64,000 nt of DNA from VFMC01 sp037130535 (lineage in GTDB: Bacteria > Actinomycetota > Acidimicrobiia > Acidimicrobiales > Ilumatobacteraceae). The notes under the pieces are model-generated. The model had not been told where the DNA came from. It did not search any database and saw only the letters and a program-made list of their open reading frames with translations. Below are positions 52,554 through 60,158 of this stretch, one piece after another (position 1 is the stretch's first letter; each line of letters begins with the position of its first letter). A program made the translations under genes and the position numbers. The stretch is taken from assembly GCA_037130535.1 (NCBI GenBank), contig JBAXSU010000002.1:3293-67292 (forward strand), read 5' to 3'.

Positions 52554-52559
52554 ACCGTA
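52554..52559 (-). promoter_or_regulatory. -10 element of the DinB-like gene
   Basis: TACGGT on the minus strand ends 7 nt before GTG 52546, supporting leaderless expression from that start. Confidence 0.45.
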
Positions 52560-52599
52560 GTGGCCGGGGAAACCGTCGCGCACCCCTCGGATACAACAG

Positions 52600-52628
52600 G
52601 TGCCATGTGGCGAAACACCCGTTACGCT
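52600..52628 (+). promoter_or_regulatory. Candidate rpsF operon promoter
   Basis: GTGCCA (52600-52605), a 17-nt spacer and TACGCT (52623-52628). The predicted transcript has a leader of about 75 nt before the rpsF ATG. Confidence 0.45.
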
Positions 52629-52647
52629 TGCCAAGTCATATTCACCC

Positions 52648-52718
52648 TGCCCCGTCTTGGGGCCCCGTCGTGTAGGGCACGTCGGGTCCGAAGGGAGGTT
52701 CCACACGCATGATGCGTG
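52648..52718 (+). promoter_or_regulatory. Structured rpsF leader (possible S6:S18 autoregulatory element)
   Basis: Two tandem hairpins: GCCCC-GTCTT-GGGGC (52649-52663) and a stem around 64-72/78-86 with one U-U mismatch and loop TAGGG. CACGCAT-G-ATGCGTG (52704-52718) follows over the start codon. Leaders that bind the S6-S18 complex are known in several phyla; the match here is structural and unverified. Confidence 0.4.
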
Positions 52719-53041
52719 CCTATGAACTCATGGTCATCATCGATGGCGATCTCGACGACACTGCCGCTCGGGCGTGGGTTACGTCGATCACCAAGTCGAT
52801 CGAGGCAGCAGGTGGTTCGATCCACGGTAAGGCCGATTGGTGGGGTCGACGTCAGTTCGCCTACCAGATCAACAAGAAGGACTTCGGCTACTACGTCGTG
52901 TTCCAGTTGCACGCCAAGGGCGGCGCACTCAACGAACTCGAGCGTTCCTTCCGTATCGCAGACGACATCGTCCGCCACAAGCTGCTCCGTCTCCCCGATG
53001 CCGAGGCTGCGCGCCGCGGCATGAGCGAGACCGCGGCCTGA
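52709..53041 (+). CDS. rpsF: 30S ribosomal protein S6
   Basis: A 110-residue S6: MRAYELMVIIDGDLDDTAARAWVTSI, GGSIHGKADWWGRRQFAYQINKKDFGYYVVFQLHAKGGALNELERSFRIADDIVRHKLLRL is the canonical ferredoxin-like core. It binds S18 on the 30S platform. Tandem ATG codons at 52709 and 52712 both fit; GGGAGG lies 9-12 nt upstream. It leads the rpsF-ssb-rpsR-rplI operon. Confidence 0.97.
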   Translation: MMRAYELMVIIDGDLDDTAARAWVTSITKSIEAAGGSIHGKADWWGRRQFAYQINKKDFGYYVVFQLHAKGGALNELERSFRIADDIVRHKLLRLPDAEAARRGMSETAA

Positions 53042-53072
53042 CCACACCGCACCATCCACGAAGGAGGCCGTC

Positions 53073-53543
53073 ATGGCCGATACCAACATCACCGTCGTCG
53101 GAAATCTCACCCGCGAGCCTGAGCTGCGGTTCACCAACGGAGGCAAGGGCGTGGCCAGTTTTGGCATCGCCGTCAGCCGCCGCTACCAGGTGAACAACGA
53201 GTGGCAGGAGAAGACCTCGTTCTTCAACGTCAGCGCGTGGGACAATCTGGGCGAGAACGTCGCCGCCACGCTCACCAAAGGCATGCGTGTCATCGTGACC
53301 GGCCGCCTCGAGGTGCGCGAGTACGAGGCCCGCGAGGGCGGCAAGCGCACCAGCGTCGACATCATCGCCGACGAGATCGGCCCCAGCCTGCGCTGGGCCC
53401 GCGCCACGGTCGAGCGCACTGAGCGCTCCGATGGTGGCCAGGGCGGCGGCGGCAACTACGGCGGTGGCGGCCAGCGTGGCGGCAGTTCGTCGGGTGGCCA
53501 ACGTCCCTCCGATTCCGTGTACGGCGACGAAGAGCCGTTCTGA
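53073..53543 (+). CDS. ssb: Single-stranded DNA-binding protein
   Basis: A 156-residue SSB with an OB-fold (about 1-110: NITVVGNLTREPELRFTNGGKGVASFGIAVSRR, FFNVSAWDNLGENVA, RVIVTGRLEVREYE). A Gly/Gln/Ser-rich linker follows, then the acidic tip DEEPF that recruits replication proteins. It coats single-stranded DNA during replication. AAGGAGG precedes ATG 53073. Gene order with rpsF and rpsR is conserved. Confidence 0.97.
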   Translation: MADTNITVVGNLTREPELRFTNGGKGVASFGIAVSRRYQVNNEWQEKTSFFNVSAWDNLGENVAATLTKGMRVIVTGRLEVREYEAREGGKRTSVDIIADEIGPSLRWARATVERTERSDGGQGGGGNYGGGGQRGGSSSGGQRPSDSVYGDEEPF

Positions 53544-53578
53544 TCACTCACCCCATTCGTCATTCCTGAGGAACAACC

Positions 53579-53977
53579 ATGACCAGCAAGAAGAACAAGG
53601 CTCGTGCACCGCGCGAGACCAACAAGAAGATCAAGAAGAAGACCAGCGTGCTGGTCACCGACAAGGTCGAATACGTCGACTACAAAGACGTCAACCTGCT
53701 CCAGCGGTTCGTGAGCGACCGTTCGAAGATCCGTGGCCGTCGTGTCAACGGCAACGATGTGCAGCAGCAGCGCGACATTGCGAACGCCATCAAGAACTCC
53801 CGAGAGATGGCGTTGATGCCGTACACCAAGCGTGTGTCGCAGACCCGCGCCGGCCGGCCGCCCCGCGATGGCGATGATCGTCCGCGTCGTCCCCGCGACG
53901 AAGAGGCTGCGACGCCCCCGGTCGAGGCCCAGGTCGAGGCTGTCGAGACCGACGCCACGGACGAAGTGGAGGCCTGA
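53579..53977 (+). CDS. rpsR: 30S ribosomal protein S18 with acidic C-terminal extension
   Basis: A 132-residue S18. The core (about 18-83: VEYVDYKDVNLLQRFVSDRSKIRGRRVNG, VQQQRDIANAIKNSREMALMPYTKR) is typical and lacks Cys, so it is the zinc-free type. Residues about 84-132 are an unusual extension, first Arg/Gly/Pro-rich (RAGRPPRDGDDRPRRPRDEE), then strongly acidic and ending in EVEA. S18 is normally about 75-88 residues. It is followed 2 nt later by rplI. Confidence 0.95.
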   Translation: MTSKKNKARAPRETNKKIKKKTSVLVTDKVEYVDYKDVNLLQRFVSDRSKIRGRRVNGNDVQQQRDIANAIKNSREMALMPYTKRVSQTRAGRPPRDGDDRPRRPRDEEAATPPVEAQVEAVETDATDEVEA

Positions 53978-53979
53978 TC

Positions 53980-54423
53980 ATGAAGGTGATTCTGCGTTCC
54001 GATCTGTCCGGTGTGGGCAAGCGTGGCGACATCGTCGAGGTGTCGAACGGCCACGCCCGCAACTACCTCCTGCCGAAGGGCCTGGCCCTGGTGGCCACCG
54101 ACGGTGCCGTGTCTCAGGCCACCTCCATGCGCCGTGCCCGCGATCTGCGCGATGCCGCCGACCGCGAGTCGGCGCAGACCATCGCCAGTGTGCTGGTGGC
54201 CAAGACCATCACCATCACGTCGAAGGCCGGCGCTGAGGGCAAGCTCTACGGTTCGGTCACCACCGGCGACATCGCCCAGGCCATCCACGAGCAGGCCAGC
54301 ATCTCGATCGACCGCCGCAAACTGCACGTCGATCCCATCAAGACACTGGGCACGTACAGCGTGTCGGTGAAGCTGCACTCCGATGTGCAGTTCCCCGTCA
54401 CCCTCGAGGTCGTGAAGAAGTAG
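53980..54423 (+). CDS. rplI: 50S ribosomal protein L9
   Basis: A 147-residue L9: MKVILRSDLSGVGKRGDIVEVSNGHARNYLLPKGLA is the N-terminal rRNA-binding domain, a long connecting helix spans about 42-75, and the C-terminal domain contains GKLYGSVTTGDIAQAI and LHSDVQFPVTLEVV. Full length and intact. It lies directly after rpsR and before the dnaB spacer. Confidence 0.97.
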   Translation: MKVILRSDLSGVGKRGDIVEVSNGHARNYLLPKGLALVATDGAVSQATSMRRARDLRDAADRESAQTIASVLVAKTITITSKAGAEGKLYGSVTTGDIAQAIHEQASISIDRRKLHVDPIKTLGTYSVSVKLHSDVQFPVTLEVVKK

Positions 54424-54571
54424 TCGTCCACACGGGCGGACACTTGTCCCCCGGTGCATGTCGCGTTGTACACAGCGACGATGACACCATCGTCGCAGCG
54501 TGAGGGGTTCGCTCCTGTTCGACGCGCCCATTCGCCGGTAGCTCGTCCACAGCCCCTGTGCGTTGTCCCCA
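54424..54571 (+). promoter_or_regulatory. Cluster of degenerate DnaA-box-like sites upstream of dnaB
   Basis: The 54424-54633 gap holds four 9-mers one base off TTGTCCACA: TCGTCCACA (54424-54432 and 54543-54551), TTGTACACA (54466-54474) and TTGTCCCCA (54563-54571). The rest of the gap holds the dnaB leader and no genes. Confidence 0.45.
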
Positions 54572-54633
54572 GGAAAGACACAGGGTCGTGCCCCTAGCGA
54601 TCCACATGCCACAGCGACGAAGGTGGTGTTCCC

Positions 54634-56019
54634 ATGGCCTCACGTGACGACGACCGATTCTCCCGCCGGCGCAGCACCGCTGCCGCGGGCCGTTCCGACG
54701 GTCGGGTACCGCCCCACAACCTCGATGCCGAGGAGAGTCTGCTCGGCGCGCTGCTGCTGTCGCGTGACGTGGTGGGCACGGTTGCCGAACTTGGTCTGCA
54801 GGTCGAGCACTTCTACAAGCCCTCCCATCAGCACATCTACGCGGCTGTGCGCGGGCTGATGGCGACGGGTCAACCCGTCGATGTCGTCACCGTCGCCGAC
54901 GAGTTGCGCCGCAACGGGCTGCTCGATGAGATCGGCGGTGCGCAAGCACTGTTCGAACTGCAGAACGCCACACCGGCGGTGTCGAACGCTTCTCGTTACG
55001 CCAAGATCGTGCAGGACACGGCACTGCTGCGGCGGATGATCAGCGTTGCCAGTGAGATCGCTGAGATCGCGTACGACGAACCCGACGACGTCACCAAGGC
55101 GCTCGACGAGGCCGAGACCAAGGTGTTCGAGGTGGCCGAGGATCGGGTGATCGACACCACCCGGCCGCTCGGCGAGCTGCTCACCCCGGCGTTCGACAAG
55201 TTGCAGGAGACCTACGACCGCGGCGATGTCATCACGGGCACGGCCACCGGGTTCAACGACCTCGACGAGATCTTGTCGGGCTTGCAGCCATCCACGCTGA
55301 ACATCGTGGGTGCTCGTCCGGCCATGGGCAAAACCGCCTTCGGCCTCGGAATCGCCACCCATGTGGCCACCACAGCGAAGAAGCCCGTGCTGTTCTTCTC
55401 GCTCGAGATGGGGCATGCCGAACTCACCCAGCGCATCTTGTCGTCCGAGGCGCGGGTCGATTCGCAGAAGCTGCGCACCGGTCGGCTCGTCGACACCGAC
55501 TGGTCGAAGATCGGCCGGGCCCTCAACCGGCTCGAAGTGCCGCTGTACCTCGACGACAACCCGCGCGTCACCGTGATGGAGATTCGCGCCAAGGCCCGGC
55601 GGATGAAAGCCCGGCACGGCGGCTTGGCCCTCGTCGTCATCGACTATCTCCAACTGATGAGCGGTGGGAGCAACTCCGAGAACCGCCAATTGGAGGTGAG
55701 CGAGATCAGCCGAGGTCTGAAGATCCTGGCTCGCGAACTCGACACGCCGATCATCGCCCTCAGCCAGCTCAGTCGAACGCTCGAGACCCGCGCCGACAAG
55801 CGGCCGATGCTCGCCGACCTGCGCGAGTCGGGTTCACTCGAACAGGACGCCGACGTGGTGATGTTCCTGTACCGCGACGAGGTGTACAACCGCGAATCGC
55901 CCGACAAGGGTTCGGCCGAGGTGATCATCGCCAAGCACCGTTCCGGCCCCACCGGCGTCGTGCGCCTGGTGTTCAACGGCGCCTACACCAAGTTCGACAA
56001 CGCGGCTCGCGGCATCTGA
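54634..56019 (+). CDS. dnaB: Replicative DNA helicase DnaB
   Basis: A 461-residue hexameric helicase. The N-terminal domain starts VPPHNLDAEESLLGALLLS. The RecA-like ATPase has Walker A ARPAMGKTAF near 226-235, FSLEMGHAELTQRIL, LVVIDYLQLMSG (Walker B), and LSQLSRTLETRADKRPMLADLRESGSLEQDADVVMFLYRDE. No intein is inserted, unlike many mycobacterial copies. It would be loaded with help from the DciA protein at 29 kb. ATG 54634 follows GAAGGTGG. Confidence 0.98.
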   Translation: MASRDDDRFSRRRSTAAAGRSDGRVPPHNLDAEESLLGALLLSRDVVGTVAELGLQVEHFYKPSHQHIYAAVRGLMATGQPVDVVTVADELRRNGLLDEIGGAQALFELQNATPAVSNASRYAKIVQDTALLRRMISVASEIAEIAYDEPDDVTKALDEAETKVFEVAEDRVIDTTRPLGELLTPAFDKLQETYDRGDVITGTATGFNDLDEILSGLQPSTLNIVGARPAMGKTAFGLGIATHVATTAKKPVLFFSLEMGHAELTQRILSSEARVDSQKLRTGRLVDTDWSKIGRALNRLEVPLYLDDNPRVTVMEIRAKARRMKARHGGLALVVIDYLQLMSGGSNSENRQLEVSEISRGLKILARELDTPIIALSQLSRTLETRADKRPMLADLRESGSLEQDADVVMFLYRDEVYNRESPDKGSAEVIIAKHRSGPTGVVRLVFNGAYTKFDNAARGI

Positions 56020-56082
56020 GCAGTCCTGGCGGCACCGGGTCGGCTCTGGGTCGGCACCGGGGCAAATCGACCGAACGGGGTG

Positions 56083-57795
56083 ATGACCCCACCGGCTGCA
56101 GCGACGAACATGCCGATCATGGGTGCTCGTCTGCCATCGATCCCATCGCTGGCGGGAGCGTTACGTCCCGCGTCCGGCCACGTGGTGGGCGAGGTGTTCG
56201 CCGGCATCGCCCTCGCCGCACTCTGTCTGCCGCTGAACATCGGCTACGCCGAGGCCGCTGGTCTGCCGCCGGTCGTCGGCATCTACGCGACCCTTGCCCC
56301 GCTCGTGGTGTACGCCCTGACGGCAGGGTCGCGTCACCTGGTGATCGGTCCCGATTCCACCATCGCGGCGCTGCTGGCGGCCACGGTGGCGCCCATTGCG
56401 GCATCGAGTGGTGCTGAGCCGATGGCGTTGGCCACTGCGACCGCGATGCTGACCGGCGCGATCCTCGTGGTGTTCTGGGCGCTCCGGCTCGGCGATCTGG
56501 TGCGGTTCTTGTCGAAGTCGGTGCTCGTCGGGTTCATCGCTGGGCTGGCGCTCGAGGTACTGCTGTCGCAGGTGCGCAAGATCATGGGTGTGTCGGTGGA
56601 GGCCGACGGCTGGTTCGCCGAGGCGTGGGCCCTCGTGCGCGCGGTGCCAGAGGCGTCGTGGGCGAGTGTGCTGGTGGGTCTGTCGACCATCGCCTCGCTG
56701 CGCGTGTTGAAGCGGGTGGCGCCGAAGTTGCCAGCGGCGCTGATCACTCTGATCGTGGTGACGGTGGTGGTGTCGCTCACCGACCCCGATGGCGTGGCGG
56801 TGTTGGGCGAGGTGCCGTCGGGGTTGCCGCACCTGGCGCTGCCCTCGGTACCGGCCTCGGCCTGGTTCGACCTGGCACCCACGGCGCTGGCGATCGCCGT
56901 GCTCACCATCGCCGAGGGGCTGTTGATGGCCAAGCGGGCAGCCCGTTCGAACGGTGAGCAGTTCGCACCCAATGGAGAGTTGTTCTCGATGGGTGTGGCG
57001 AATGTGGCGGGCGCCATCACCGGGGCGATGCCCTCAGGTGCCAGCGCCTCGCGCACGGCGGCAATGGGCTCGGCTGGTACCCGAAGTCAGGTGCCCTCGA
57101 TGGTGGCTGCCGGCGCGGTGGTGGCGATCGTGCTGTGGTTCACCGAACCGGTCGGCCGCCTGCCCAGCGCAGCCCTCGCCGGCTTGGTGGCCAATGCGGT
57201 GGTGGGCACGATCGAGACCGCCGAACTGCGGCGCCTGTGGCAGGTGCGGCGAAGTGAGTTCGGCATCGCCCTGGGTTGCCTGCTCGGGGTGTTGGTGCTC
57301 GGGCCGATGGCGGCGGTGGTGTTCGCCACGCTGGCCTCGGCTGTCGACATGATGCGCCGGGCGGCCGACGCGCCGTGGGCCAGGCTCGGGCCGTCGGCCG
57401 ACGACCGTCGCGTGGGGCGTTATGCGGCGACCGACGCAACGGCAGCCCCGGTGGGCCTGCGAGTGATCCGACCCGGCGGCCCACTGTTCTTCGCCAATGC
57501 CGACGAGTTGTTGGCTGTCTTCGAGACTGCCGCAACCGATGCCGAGATGGTGTGGCTGGTGCTCGACCTCGAGCAGGTGTCGGACATCGATCCAACGGCC
57601 GCCGATGCCCTGGCCGACGGGATCGCCGCCGTGCAGGCTGCGGGCCGGGTGGTGGCGATCAGCCGTGCCACCCAACCGACCACAGCGCTGCTCGAGCGGC
57701 ACGGCGTTCTTGCCGCAGTGGGAGCCGAGCACCTCTACGGCACCAACCGTGCTGCTGAGGCCGCCTACCGCACGGCCTCTGGGCGGATGCCTTAG
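56083..57795 (+). CDS. SulP-family anion transporter with STAS domain
   Basis: A 570-residue SLC26/SulP protein. The membrane domain (about 30-430) has the family start GEVFAGIALAALCLPLNIGYAEAAGLPPVVGIYATLAPLVVYALTAGSRHLVIGPDST, with 12-14 helices. The cytoplasmic STAS domain (about 460-565) includes VLDLEQVSDIDPTAADAL. Such proteins carry sulfate, bicarbonate or dicarboxylates. GTG 56080 immediately precedes ATG 56083; either could start. A sulfatase operon follows nearby, which makes sulfate an attractive but unproven substrate. The end overlaps the convergent regulator gene. Confidence 0.88.
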   Translation: MTPPAAATNMPIMGARLPSIPSLAGALRPASGHVVGEVFAGIALAALCLPLNIGYAEAAGLPPVVGIYATLAPLVVYALTAGSRHLVIGPDSTIAALLAATVAPIAASSGAEPMALATATAMLTGAILVVFWALRLGDLVRFLSKSVLVGFIAGLALEVLLSQVRKIMGVSVEADGWFAEAWALVRAVPEASWASVLVGLSTIASLRVLKRVAPKLPAALITLIVVTVVVSLTDPDGVAVLGEVPSGLPHLALPSVPASAWFDLAPTALAIAVLTIAEGLLMAKRAARSNGEQFAPNGELFSMGVANVAGAITGAMPSGASASRTAAMGSAGTRSQVPSMVAAGAVVAIVLWFTEPVGRLPSAALAGLVANAVVGTIETAELRRLWQVRRSEFGIALGCLLGVLVLGPMAAVVFATLASAVDMMRRAADAPWARLGPSADDRRVGRYAATDATAAPVGLRVIRPGGPLFFANADELLAVFETAATDAEMVWLVLDLEQVSDIDPTAADALADGIAAVQAAGRVVAISRATQPTTALLERHGVLAAVGAEHLYGTNRAAEAAYRTASGRMP

Positions 57796-60032
57796 TCGAT
57801 GAGGCCGGCGGTGCGGGCGATGTCGACCGCCCCGCTTCGTGACGTCGTGCCGAGTTTGCGGTAGATGGCCACGGTGTGCGTCTTCACCGTGTTGCGCGAC
57901 AGGTAGAGCCGTTCGGCGATCTCTCCCACACTGAGGTGTGTGGGCAGGTATTGCAGCACGCGGAGTTCGGCGGTGGTGAGCGACGAGGGCCCGAAACTGG
58001 CGGCATGGCCGCCGGAGGCAACCGAGCGGCGGATGTCGGCCATCTGCCGAGCTGCAGCGCGGGCGTCGGGCATGGCGGCGAGGAACACCTCGGCCTCGTC
58101 GAGCAGGGTGGTGGCTTCGACGGTACGTCCGGCCAGCGCGCTGGCCCGGGCCAGGGCCAGGCGGCAGACCAGGTTGAACCAGGGACTGACCGGCGCGAAG
58201 CCGCTGATATGGAGGCGGGCGACCTGGTGGAGGTCGGCCGCTTCATCGAGTCGACCCTGATGGGCGAGCACGAGGGCCCGCACGGCAGTAGCGGGGCATG
58301 CAGCCGGCAGCGTCCAGCGGTCGTCGAGCACGCGCGCGCTCTCGTCGCTGCACTCGGCGGCCGCGTCCCAGGCACCGAGGTCGATATGCACCAAGGCGAG
58401 GATGGCGAGCGACAGGCTGCGGATCAGCGGCCGACCATCGCCGCCGGTGATGGCTTCTCGCAAGAGTTCGACGGCACGGTCGGAGTTGCCGCGCAGCGCG
58501 TGCGAGGTTGCCTCGAGCGTGCACGAGAACGGATGCCAGAACGCACCCGGCCGGAGTCGCGCCCGTGCATACGCCGCCTCGCTGGCAACATCGTCGGCAG
58601 TCAGCCAGCCGATGCTGGCACGCGCCACCGCCAAGGCCACCGCAGGGTCACTACCCGTTGCTGTGATGGGCCGCTCGGCGCCGATGGCCACCATCGCCTG
58701 CTCGAGCAGGGTGAGAGCGGCAACGCCGTCACCTGCCACATGACTGGCGTGAGCACCGGCGGTGAGCAGGAGCGGGCGAGCCAACAGGTCGGCATGCGAG
58801 AACCAGCCGAGCCAGCGTTCGAGTGTCGCCTGACGGCCGAGGTTGACATACAGCGGGAAGTAGCGCACCACGAGGTGTGCCGTCCGGTCGACGTCGCCGG
58901 AGCGGGCAGCGCAAGCCACCGCGAGCTCGGCCTCGCCGCGGTCTTCGTGCCAGGCACTTGCGGCGCGGAGCGTGGCTGCCGCCTCACCGGGTTCGCGGCG
59001 CTCGAGTTCGGCGGTGAGGTACTCAGACAGCAGATGGTGGAGTCGGTACCACTGCCGCCGCTCGTCGAGTGCGATGACCAGCAGGTTGCGCCGGTGGAGG
59101 TCTTCGAGCACGGAGGCCGAGCCGCGGCGGTCGAGCAGGTGGTCGCACAGCGGGCCCGAGAACTGTTCGAGGGGCGCCACCCGCAGCAGCAGGTCGGCGA
59201 CATCGGCCTCGACCCCCGAGAGCACGACTTCGGAGAAGTACTCGACCATCACTCGGGTGTCGCCGGCCACGTCGAGGCGGGCACGGTCGCCGCGGTTGGA
59301 ACGCCGGGCCAGGGCGGCCAGATACAGCGCCAACGGCCACCCCTCGGTGCGTTCGGTGAGCACGGCGGCCTCGTCGGGAGAGATGTCGACGGCCAGAGCC
59401 GCGTACATGGCTGTGACGATGGTGGCGCCGAGCGCCAGGTCGCGCTGGCCGATCTCGACCACCGTGTGCCGGGTTCGCCAGCGGGCGAGGGGCAGGGAGG
59501 GAAGTGAGCGTGACCCCAGCGCCACCAACGAACCGGCCGGCAGTTCGTCGACGATCACCGTGAGGGCGTCGAGCGCCTCGAGCGAGGTGAGCTCGTGCAC
59601 GTCGTCGAGGATCAGGAGGAAGGGGGTGCGCCGACTGCCGAGCATGTGGGCGAATCGGTGGGTCGAGGCCGACGCGATCGAGGCACGCTGGGTGGCCAGG
59701 TCGGCGCGTACCTGCGGGTCGATCGGCTCGAGTTGGCTCAGCACGTAGGCCACATCGCCGAGCAGCACCGAGGCCTCGTTGTGGGCGCGATCGATGGTGA
59801 GCCAGGCACTGGGCCGACCGTCGTTGGCGGCAAGGTCGGCCAGCAGGGTGGACTTGCCGTATCCGGCGGCCGCGGTGACCAGCAGCAGGTCGGGCTGATA
59901 CTCGGCGATGTGCTCGAGCAGGTCGGTGCGGGCCACATGCCCGCGGCGACGCCGAGGAGGGTGCAGCTTCGAGGCCACCGCGAGCGGCTCGGCGGGCGCC
60001 AGCTCTACAGCATCGTCGAATCGCTGAGCCAC
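57792..60032 (-). CDS. LuxR-family LAL (MalT-like) ATP-binding transcriptional regulator
   Basis: A 746-residue large ATP-binding LuxR regulator. The N-terminal NTPase has Walker A TAAAGYGKSTLLADLA (about 53-60) and Walker B FLLILDDVHEL. A central helical repeat region (about 340-660) would sense an inducer. The C-terminal LuxR helix-turn-helix spans about 680-746 (LTTAELRVLQYLPTHLSVGEIAERLYLSRNTVKTHTVAIYRKLG). It is divergent from the sulfatase operon and a plausible activator of it. GTG 60032 has TAGACT 6 nt upstream. Confidence 0.88.
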   Translation of the reverse strand: MAQRFDDAVELAPAEPLAVASKLHPPRRRRGHVARTDLLEHIAEYQPDLLLVTAAAGYGKSTLLADLAANDGRPSAWLTIDRAHNEASVLLGDVAYVLSQLEPIDPQVRADLATQRASIASASTHRFAHMLGSRRTPFLLILDDVHELTSLEALDALTVIVDELPAGSLVALGSRSLPSLPLARWRTRHTVVEIGQRDLALGATIVTAMYAALAVDISPDEAAVLTERTEGWPLALYLAALARRSNRGDRARLDVAGDTRVMVEYFSEVVLSGVEADVADLLLRVAPLEQFSGPLCDHLLDRRGSASVLEDLHRRNLLVIALDERRQWYRLHHLLSEYLTAELERREPGEAAATLRAASAWHEDRGEAELAVACAARSGDVDRTAHLVVRYFPLYVNLGRQATLERWLGWFSHADLLARPLLLTAGAHASHVAGDGVAALTLLEQAMVAIGAERPITATGSDPAVALAVARASIGWLTADDVASEAAYARARLRPGAFWHPFSCTLEATSHALRGNSDRAVELLREAITGGDGRPLIRSLSLAILALVHIDLGAWDAAAECSDESARVLDDRWTLPAACPATAVRALVLAHQGRLDEAADLHQVARLHISGFAPVSPWFNLVCRLALARASALAGRTVEATTLLDEAEVFLAAMPDARAAARQMADIRRSVASGGHAASFGPSSLTTAELRVLQYLPTHLSVGEIAERLYLSRNTVKTHTVAIYRKLGTTSRSGAVDIARTAGLID

Positions 60033-60038
60033 GTGCCG

Positions 60039-60044
60039 AGTCTA
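60039..60044 (-). promoter_or_regulatory. -10 element of LAL regulator gene
   Basis: TAGACT on the minus strand ends 6 nt before GTG 60032, predicting a leaderless message. Confidence 0.5.
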
Positions 60045-60066
60045 CCGAGCACCCGGTTTTCGGTCC

Positions 60067-60092
60067 GGGTGACGAATGACCCAGAGTCACCC
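60067..60092. promoter_or_regulatory. Inverted repeat between LAL regulator and sulfatase operon
   Basis: GGGTGAC-N12-GTCACCC, two perfect 7-bp half-sites with centres 19 bp apart (about two helical turns). It is a candidate binding site for the adjacent regulator. Confidence 0.5.
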
Positions 60093-60158
60093 CATCTGGA
60101 GCATGCGAGCCACCCCGTGCCGGGCGATCATCACCCGATCGATTCCTACGGAGGACCT

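Noticed and set aside
54634..56019. Possible intein in dnaB (common in mycobacteria)
   Set aside because: Walker A, Walker B and the following motifs are contiguous at normal spacing, and the length is that of an uninterrupted DnaB. gyrA was checked the same way.
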